Below, one piece after another: positions 61,623-64,000 of a stretch of 64,000 nt of DNA. The notes under the pieces were generated by a model. That model ran no database searches, had not been told where the DNA came from, and saw only the letters and a program-made list of their open reading frames with translations. The position numbers were made by a program, and so were the translations under genes. Every line of letters starts with the position of its first letter. Within the stretch, counting starts at the first letter, position 1. Source of the DNA: Kluyvera ascorbata_C (GTDB lineage Bacteria; Pseudomonadota; Gammaproteobacteria; Enterobacterales; Enterobacteriaceae); contig NZ_JBIQOI010000002.1 of assembly GCF_044197065.1 (NCBI RefSeq), positions 1,084,895-1,148,894 on the forward strand, read 5' to 3'.

Positions 61623-62222
61623 TTGCCTGTCCTGTTTTTGATTCTGTTTAGCCTGCGCGCCGCGGCGGCGGACACGCTGTTAGTGCTTGGCGACAGCCTT
61701 AGCGCGGGCTATCGCATGGCGGCCAATACGGCCTGGCCGGCGCTGTTGAATGATAAATGGCAGCCTGACATCACGGTGGTGAACGCCAGCATTAGCGGCG
61801 ATACCTCTGACCAGGGTCTGGCACGCTTGCCTGCATTGCTTCAACAACATAAACCACAATGGGTGCTGGTTGAACTCGGCGGCAACGATGGCCTGCGCGG
61901 TTTTCAGCCGCAGCAAACCGAGAAAACGCTGCGCACGATTGTGCAACAGGTAAAAGCCGCCCATGCTCAACCGTTATTAATGCAAATTCGTCTGCCAGCA
62001 AACTACGGACGCCGCTATAATGAGGCCTTCAGCGCTGTATATCCGCGGCTCGCCAGCGAGTTTTCTATTCCACTGCTGCCCTTCTTCATGGAAGAGGTCT
62101 ATCTCAAGCCGCAGTGGATGCAGGATGATGGCATTCATCCCAATCGTGACGCCCAGCCGTTTATTGCTGACTGGATGGCGACACGCCTGGCTCCATTAGT
62201 TAATCACGATGCCGGAAAGTAA
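61590..62222 (+). CDS. tesA: Thioesterase I / protease I / lysophospholipase L1 TesA
   Basis: Periplasmic SGNH esterase of 210 residues, precursor included. The signal peptide MMHFKYVFRWHLPVLFLILF is cut after AAA. Mature Ser10 in LLVLGDSLSAG is the nucleophile, with GGND and DGIH providing the oxyanion Asn and the Asp-His pair. It hydrolyses acyl-CoA, lysophospholipids and some esters. The start codon lies inside the divergent ybbA coding region. ybbO follows. Confidence 0.96.
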   Translation: MMHFKYVFRWHLPVLFLILFSLRAAAADTLLVLGDSLSAGYRMAANTAWPALLNDKWQPDITVVNASISGDTSDQGLARLPALLQQHKPQWVLVELGGNDGLRGFQPQQTEKTLRTIVQQVKAAHAQPLLMQIRLPANYGRRYNEAFSAVYPRLASEFSIPLLPFFMEEVYLKPQWMQDDGIHPNRDAQPFIADWMATRLAPLVNHDAGK

Positions 62223-62244
62223 AGCGGTGTCTTCAGGTAAAGTT

Positions 62245-63012
62245 ATGCAAAAATCGGTCTTAATTACAGGATGTTCCAGCGGGATTGGCCTCGAAAGTGC
62301 GTTAGAACTGAAACGCCAGGGGTTTCGCGTACTGGCAGCCTGCCGCAAACCCGATGATGTGAAGCGCATGAACGGCATGGGGTTTACCGGAATCTTGCTC
62401 GACCTCGATAGCCCGGAAAGCGTCGATAACGCCGCGGAGCAGGTGATCGCCCTGACCAATAACCGTCTGTTTGGTCTGTTTAATAACGCCGGATATGGCG
62501 TCTATGGCCCGCTGGAGAGCATCAGCCGCGCACAAATGGTGCAACAGTTTTCCGCCAACTTTTTCGGCGTCCACCAGCTGACTATGCGCCTGTTGCCGGC
62601 GATGATCCCGCACGGCGAAGGCCGTATCGTGATGACCTCATCGGTGATGGGGCTGATTTCTACGCCGGGCCGCGGCGCTTATGCCGCCAGCAAATACGCG
62701 CTGGAAGCCTGGTCAGACGCGCTGCGCATGGAGCTGCGCCATACCGGCGTGAAGGTGAGCCTGATTGAACCCGGCCCGATTCGCACCCGCTTTACCGAGA
62801 ACGTCAACCAGACCAGCGATAAGCCGGTGGAGAATCCAGGCATTGCCGCGCGCTTCACCCTCGGCCCGGATGCAGTGGTAGAGAAAGTTCGCCATGCGTT
62901 TATCAGCGATAAGCCGAAATTGCGCTATCCGGTCACCCTGGTCACCCACGCGGTTGGCTGGCTGAAACGCCTGCTGCCGGGGCGCGCGATGGACAAAATT
63001 CTGCAGGGCTAA
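62245..63012 (+). CDS. ybbO: SDR oxidoreductase YbbO
   Basis: Short-chain dehydrogenase of 255 residues; E. coli YbbO reduces aldehydes. It has TGCSSGIG, NNAGYG and the catalytic YAASKYALEAW. The ATG at 62245 (MQKSVLI) has AGG seven bases upstream; an ATG at 62209 would overlap tesA and lacks a ribosome site. It is co-transcribed with tesA. Confidence 0.94.
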   Translation: MQKSVLITGCSSGIGLESALELKRQGFRVLAACRKPDDVKRMNGMGFTGILLDLDSPESVDNAAEQVIALTNNRLFGLFNNAGYGVYGPLESISRAQMVQQFSANFFGVHQLTMRLLPAMIPHGEGRIVMTSSVMGLISTPGRGAYAASKYALEAWSDALRMELRHTGVKVSLIEPGPIRTRFTENVNQTSDKPVENPGIAARFTLGPDAVVEKVRHAFISDKPKLRYPVTLVTHAVGWLKRLLPGRAMDKILQG

Positions 63013-63070
63013 GTTGAAGCCGACGCTTTTGCCCCCATCTCGAATACAAACCGACTACAGAGAAAGACCT

Positions 63071-63925
63071 ATGTCCGTACAGAATATCGTCAACATTACC
63101 GAAGCTAATCTCCACCAGACGCTTGAGCAGTCCGTTGCCACACCGGTGCTGTTCTACTTCTGGTCCGACCGTAGCCAACACTGCCTTGAGCTGACGCCAG
63201 TGCTGGAAAATCTGGCCACGCAGTACAACGGTCAGTTTATTCTGGCGAAGGTCGACTGCGACGCCGAGCAGATGGTCGCCTCTCAGTTTGGCCTACGCTC
63301 CATCCCAACCGTTTACCTGTTCCAGAACGGTCAGCCGGTTGACGGCTTCCAGGGCCCGCAGCCAGAAGAAGCGATTCGCGCGCTGCTCGATAAAGTGCTG
63401 CCGCGTGAAGAAGAGTTGAAAGCACAGCAAGCTCTGGCGCTAATTCAGGAAGGCAATCATGCCGACGCGCTGCCGCTGCTGAAAGATGCCTGGCAGCTCT
63501 CCGGTCAGGACAGCCAGATAGGTCTGCTGCTGGCGGAAACGCAGATTGCGCTTAACCGTTCAGAAGAGGCGGAATCGGTGCTGAAAACCATTCCTCTGCA
63601 GGATCAGGACACCCGCTATCAGGGGCTGATTGCGCAGATTGAACTGCTGAAGCAAGCAGCGGATACGCCCGAAATTCAGCAGTTACAGCAAGAAGTGGAT
63701 GCTAACCCGGAAGATGCCGCGCTGGCCTCGAAGCTGGCGCTTCAGCTGCATCAGGTAGGCCGTAACGAAGAGGCGCTGGAGCTGCTGTTCAGCCACCTGC
63801 GTAAAGATTTAGGCGCGGCCGATGGTCAGGCACGCAAAATGCTGCAGGAAATTCTGGCGGCGCTCGGTACCGGTGATGCGCTGGCGTCGAAGTATCGTCG
63901 TCAGCTGTATTCGCTGTTGTACTAA
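63071..63925 (+). CDS. ybbN: Chaperedoxin CnoX (YbbN)
   Basis: Cytoplasmic protein of 284 residues that joins a thioredoxin domain to TPR repeats. It binds GroEL and protects proteins under bleach stress. The active site is SQHC (35-38) instead of CGPC, as in E. coli. The TPR part is visible from about 115 on (LQQEVDANPEDAALASKLAL). The last gene in the window; only a poly-G tract follows. Confidence 0.96.
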   Translation: MSVQNIVNITEANLHQTLEQSVATPVLFYFWSDRSQHCLELTPVLENLATQYNGQFILAKVDCDAEQMVASQFGLRSIPTVYLFQNGQPVDGFQGPQPEEAIRALLDKVLPREEELKAQQALALIQEGNHADALPLLKDAWQLSGQDSQIGLLLAETQIALNRSEEAESVLKTIPLQDQDTRYQGLIAQIELLKQAADTPEIQQLQQEVDANPEDAALASKLALQLHQVGRNEEALELLFSHLRKDLGAADGQARKMLQEILAALGTGDALASKYRRQLYSLLY

Positions 63926-63935
63926 CGGTGCAATC

Positions 63936-64000
<65 letters not shown>

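Overview
The window is chromosomal DNA from a Gram-negative enteric bacterium (Enterobacteriaceae), most like the Enterobacter / Lelliottia group. The right half has the same gene order as the 11-13 min region of Escherichia coli, read in reverse: pheP, ybdG, nfsB, ybdF ... argU, folD, ybcJ, ybcI, cysS, ppiB, lpxH, purE, purK, selU ... ybbP, ybbA, tesA, ybbO, ybbN. The ramR-romA-ramA locus, absent from E. coli K-12, points to Enterobacter, Klebsiella, Salmonella or a relative. The genus is inferred from gene content only.

Layout. 1-2.1 kb: the 5' part of a class III aminotransferase, divergent from a YdfG-like dehydrogenase. 2.4-10.6 kb: a type VI secretion (T6SS) island with vgrG, a PAAR-Rhs polymorphic toxin, a small probable immunity gene, and then broken remnants: a displaced second Rhs tip with an in-frame stop, its frameshifted immunity gene, another Rhs core scrap and a tyrosine-recombinase scrap. 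10.6-15.3 kb: a polar amino acid ABC importer and a divergent MocR-type regulator. 15.3-22.2 kb: an RND efflux pump and a P-type ATPase, then a 38-residue membrane peptide and an 82-residue membrane protein. 23-26.5 kb: ramA, romA, ramR, ybdF, nfsB. 26.5-37.5 kb: an XRE regulator/MFS pair, ybdG, a LysR regulator with a hydrolase-EamA pair, and a LacI-controlled MFS/isomerase/dehydrogenase operon with twin operators. 37.7-45.6 kb: pheP, a TonB receptor, an EamA exporter, a LysR regulator, a serine hydrolase and sbmC. 45.7-53.6 kb: argU and the conserved housekeeping block. 53.6-57 kb: a second T6SS cargo locus, an Hcp protein fused to a DUF2235 lipase with two nearly identical immunity genes. 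57-64 kb: a porin, ybbP-ybbA, tesA, ybbO, ybbN, and a terminal poly-G tract that looks artefactual.

How genes work together. The two T6SS cargo loci (VgrG/Rhs and Hcp-lipase) would be delivered by a secretion apparatus encoded elsewhere. An 11-base motif shared by the aminotransferase/SDR promoter region and the ABC/MocR promoter region suggests one amino acid uptake and catabolism regulon, now split by the vgrG-rhs island. ramR-romA-ramA is the regulatory centre for efflux-based drug tolerance. Recognisable operators (RamR, LexA, PurR, Fur-like, LacI-type) and two families of REP-like repeats lie between genes.
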